Origin: Russula earlei
Lineage: Eukaryota; Basidiomycota; Agaricomycetes; Russulales; Russulaceae
Assembly: GCA_025769875.1 (NCBI GenBank)
Contig: JAGFNK010000958.1
Coordinates: 1 to 17,591, forward strand
Reading direction: 5' to 3'
DNA length: 17,591 nt
Made by a program: the position numbers and the translations under genes
The notes under the pieces: generated by a model
Databases searched by the model: none
Seen by the model: only the letters and a program-made list of their open reading frames with translations
Told to the model about the DNA's origin: nothing
Part shown: positions 15,097 to 17,591 of the stretch, piece after piece
Layout: the number at the start of each line of letters is the position of its first letter
Numbering within the stretch: position 1 is the stretch's first letter

Positions 15097-17591
15097 TCAG
15101 GGGTAGAACGTTAGTCCTAGTTGCTCCCTGAATTTGAGGAACTTGACGCGACCAAGGTTCTTGGTGAACATGTCGGCTGGGTTATTAGCCCCTTCAATAA
15201 AGAATAGCTCCACCTGTTTATTTTGTATGACTTCACGAATGAAGTGATAGTGCAAATCAATGTGTTTGATGCGCTTTTCTTGCACAGGGTTGGAGGCTAA
15301 GAATATTGAGCCTTGGTTATCACCGAACAGTGGGATGGGAGCAAGATTGATGCCAAGTTCTGTTAGTAAGGATTTAATCCAAACTAACTGTCTGCTCGTG
15401 TCAGAGAGCGACATGTACTCGGCTTCAGTGGAGGAGAGCGCGACTGTTTTCTGCGCTCGTGAGTTCCACGAAAATATTGCTCCAGCCAGGTTCACCATAT
15501 AGCCTGTAGTGGACTTCCGATTAGTCGGATCAGAAGCCCAGTCAGAGTCGGCATATGCCATCAAACCACCATTAGATGGTCCATCATAGACCAAGGCATA
15601 ATTGGCTGTTCCCAAGAGGTATCAGCAAATATAGTATGCACGATTTAAATGATCCTCTGAGGGATTGGCAGCATGTTGCGACAACTTTGTGACAGCAAAG
15701 GCTATGTCCGGACGCGTTCCAAGCATTATGTATAGGAGTGATCCTATAACCTGCTGGAATTTTGACCACAAGGCTGGGTCAGCAGCGGAAGTGTTGGGAG
15801 AGGGGTGATAGCCCTCTGGTAGCGGAGTAGGAGCAGGGTTTGCGTTAAGCAAGTCGAAACGCTGCAGCACTTTCCTTAGATACTCAGTCTGGTCCAGATG
15901 TATTTGCCCAGACTTGCGTATGATGCGCATGCGTAGAAATTCTTGGGCATCGCCCAGATCTCGACATTCCCAGAGCTTCATAAAGCGCTCCTTTGTTTTA
16001 TTGATTTGTTTTTTGTCTGCTCCAAAGAAGAGCACATCATCAACATAGACGATAGCTATGATGCTCTTGTCTTTACTAACAAAGAGCCCAGAGTCAGACA
16101 TTAGGCGAATAAGGCTGAGCGAGGCCATGGACTTGTCAAGGGCTTTCCACCAAGCAAGTGCCGCTTGCTTGAGTCCATATATTGCGCGTTTAAGGCGCAT
16201 GACTTTATGCTCTTGGCCTTTCATTTTGAAGCCCTCAGGCTGCTCCATATAGAGCTCTTCATCAAGCTCACCATAGAGAAAGGCAGTCTTGACATCTAGT
16301 CCGCTAATGTGCCAGTTTTTTGAGCGCTGCGAGTGCAATCATCAGGCGGACTGTCTCAAACCGTACCACGGGTGAGAATATTTCGTCATAGTCAATGCCT
16401 TCTACTTGGGAGAAGCCTTTGGCGACTAGTCTGGCTTTTTTACGACCATCAGACTTAAGGTCGAATACCCATCTATTTTTAATTATTTTGCGATCCTTGG
16501 GGAGGATCGACTAGTTCGAAGACTTTGCGTCTGCAGAGGGATTCCAACTCCTCACGACAAGCATCTTTCCACTTCTTTTGGAGTTCACTTGGCATTTGCA
16601 GAATGTCCTAAAGGTCCATTCGCGAATCTTCGCAGTATCAGGTGTATCTGAACTTAGTGGAACTGCTTGGGCGAGCAGATAGTTCAGAAATTTGACTCCC
16701 CCTTCCCTTGCAAGACGTAGAATGTCTTCTACCTCATACTCAGAGGCTTGCGGCGGTTGATCATCAAGGACGACAGGAGGGTAAGGGCCTGGCGCGGCCG
16801 ATCCTGACGTACTACCCTCACCGGAGCTACCGGGTTGGTTTTCTGTCATTGTTCTCCATGTGCGTGTGCGCCGAACATCTTTTTCCACTTCTGTGGGGTG
16901 TCTGCGTTCACCATAGACGTTGCCTGGACGGGTAGGTACTTTCCTCAACCGCTGAGACCTTCGAAGAGGTACAGGCTCTTCAATGGGAGGAGGGGATGGT
17001 GTAGGAGGGACGGGCGTTTCCTCGCGTTCCTCTTCTTGTGGCGCCTGTAAGGCTGCTCATCGTCCTCACTTTTAATTGTAGAGAATGGGTCGCAACACCA
17101 GGAATGGTGTCTTCGACAGGTTGTTGCGGTAGTTCCTCACGTGGTTCATTAATCCGCGTGGTACCTTTAGTGCGCGCTTTGTTGCATTTGGGGTACAGGT
17201 CTCATCGTACAGGGCGGTGGCATTTGTGTAAGCGTATATTTGGGAGCCTCATAAAGAGTGAGGCTTTGATCCCCTCAGTATGACCAAGGTAGATCATAAG
17301 CTCTCTTTTAGGCGAAAGCTTGTTGACTCGACGCTTTTCTGGTATGTTCACATATGCACCGCAACCAAATACTCTGAGGTGTGAGATATCAGGGGACCTT
17401 GTTTCTTTAGGACTTCGTAGGGTGTACGGCCATTGAAGGCGTCTGGCAGGTGTCCTATTGTAACAGTGTGTCCCATGATTCACTGCAAATTCCCACCAGG
17501 AGGGAGGTAGACAAGCTTCAAGGCGCATTGCCTGAGCTTTGTCCATTACAGTGCGCATAAAGCGCTCTGCGCGTCCATTCTGTTGTGGAGA
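15097..17591 (-). pseudogene. Ty1/copia Pol: integrase C-terminus, reverse transcriptase, RNase H (copia-2), broken
   Basis: The segment enters at the right edge with the integrase end SPQQNGRAERF, whose catalytic Glu is codon 17565-17567, then SHLRVFGCGAYV and KLSPKRELMIYLGH. A Pro/Glu-rich linker follows (about 17200-16650). Reverse transcriptase includes [46 protein letters not shown], the catalytic YVDD (16036-16047) and GSLLYIMLGTRPDIAF. RNase H includes YADSDWASD, KSTTGY, LSSTEAEYM and NPADMFTKNL, ending at 15097. Damage: an in-frame TGA at 15622-15624 where the family reads ICRYL; one extra base in the six-T run at 16316-16321; frame changes near 16500, 16603 and 17045-17180; and a short out-of-frame segment at about 17390-17440. 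The element carries no known host function; it copies itself through an RNA intermediate when intact. Gag and protease would lie to the right of the window. Confidence 0.93.

Overview
The window looks like transposon-rich accessory DNA from a basidiomycete fungus, probably an agaricomycete. The evidence is a FunK1-type fungal protein kinase gene, a Tnp2 (Transposase_21) transposase of the kind common in mushroom genomes, two Ty1/copia retrotransposons, and predicted spliceosomal introns of only 47-49 nt. No rRNA, tRNA, CRISPR or bacterial operon structure is visible.

Layout. Bases 1-18 match the end of an LTR family whose complete solo copy lies at 13927-14418, so another LTR element appears to be inserted into what follows. 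Bases 1-2228 (minus strand) are the Gag-protease-integrase part of a first copia element (copia-1). Its frame is open for about 742 codons, but the integrase has been cut down. Its primer-binding site and 246-bp 5' LTR follow at 2286-2543. Bases 2544-4728 hold only repeats and an LTR-like sequence. Bases 4729-6950 (minus) are a decayed Tnp2 transposase. Bases 7596-8040 (plus) hold a spliced fragment of a protein of unknown function. Bases 9320-9799 (plus) hold a small intact coiled-coil ORF. Bases 10556-13202 (plus) are a FunK1 kinase pseudogene broken by a frameshift, two TGA codons and a 417-bp LTR-like insertion. A solo LTR with a perfect 5-bp target duplication (13927-14418) comes next. 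The window ends with the 3' LTR (14664-15047) and the integrase, reverse transcriptase and RNase H region of a second copia element (copia-2, minus strand), which runs off the right edge.

The genes do not form a pathway; they are layers of insertion and decay. The clearest pattern is that all four in-frame nonsense codons in otherwise aligned frames (Tnp2, FunK1 twice, copia-2) are TGA, and at two of them the family expects arginine. This fits CGA-to-TGA change by deamination at methylated CpG rather than CpA-type RIP. In contrast, copia-1 is CpG-rich and has no stop codon although its integrase is clearly not functional. I see no convincing new defence or metabolic system. The open but gutted copia-1 and the TGA-only decay are the points most worth following up. 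All assignments come from reading the sequence and remembered family features; no search was run.
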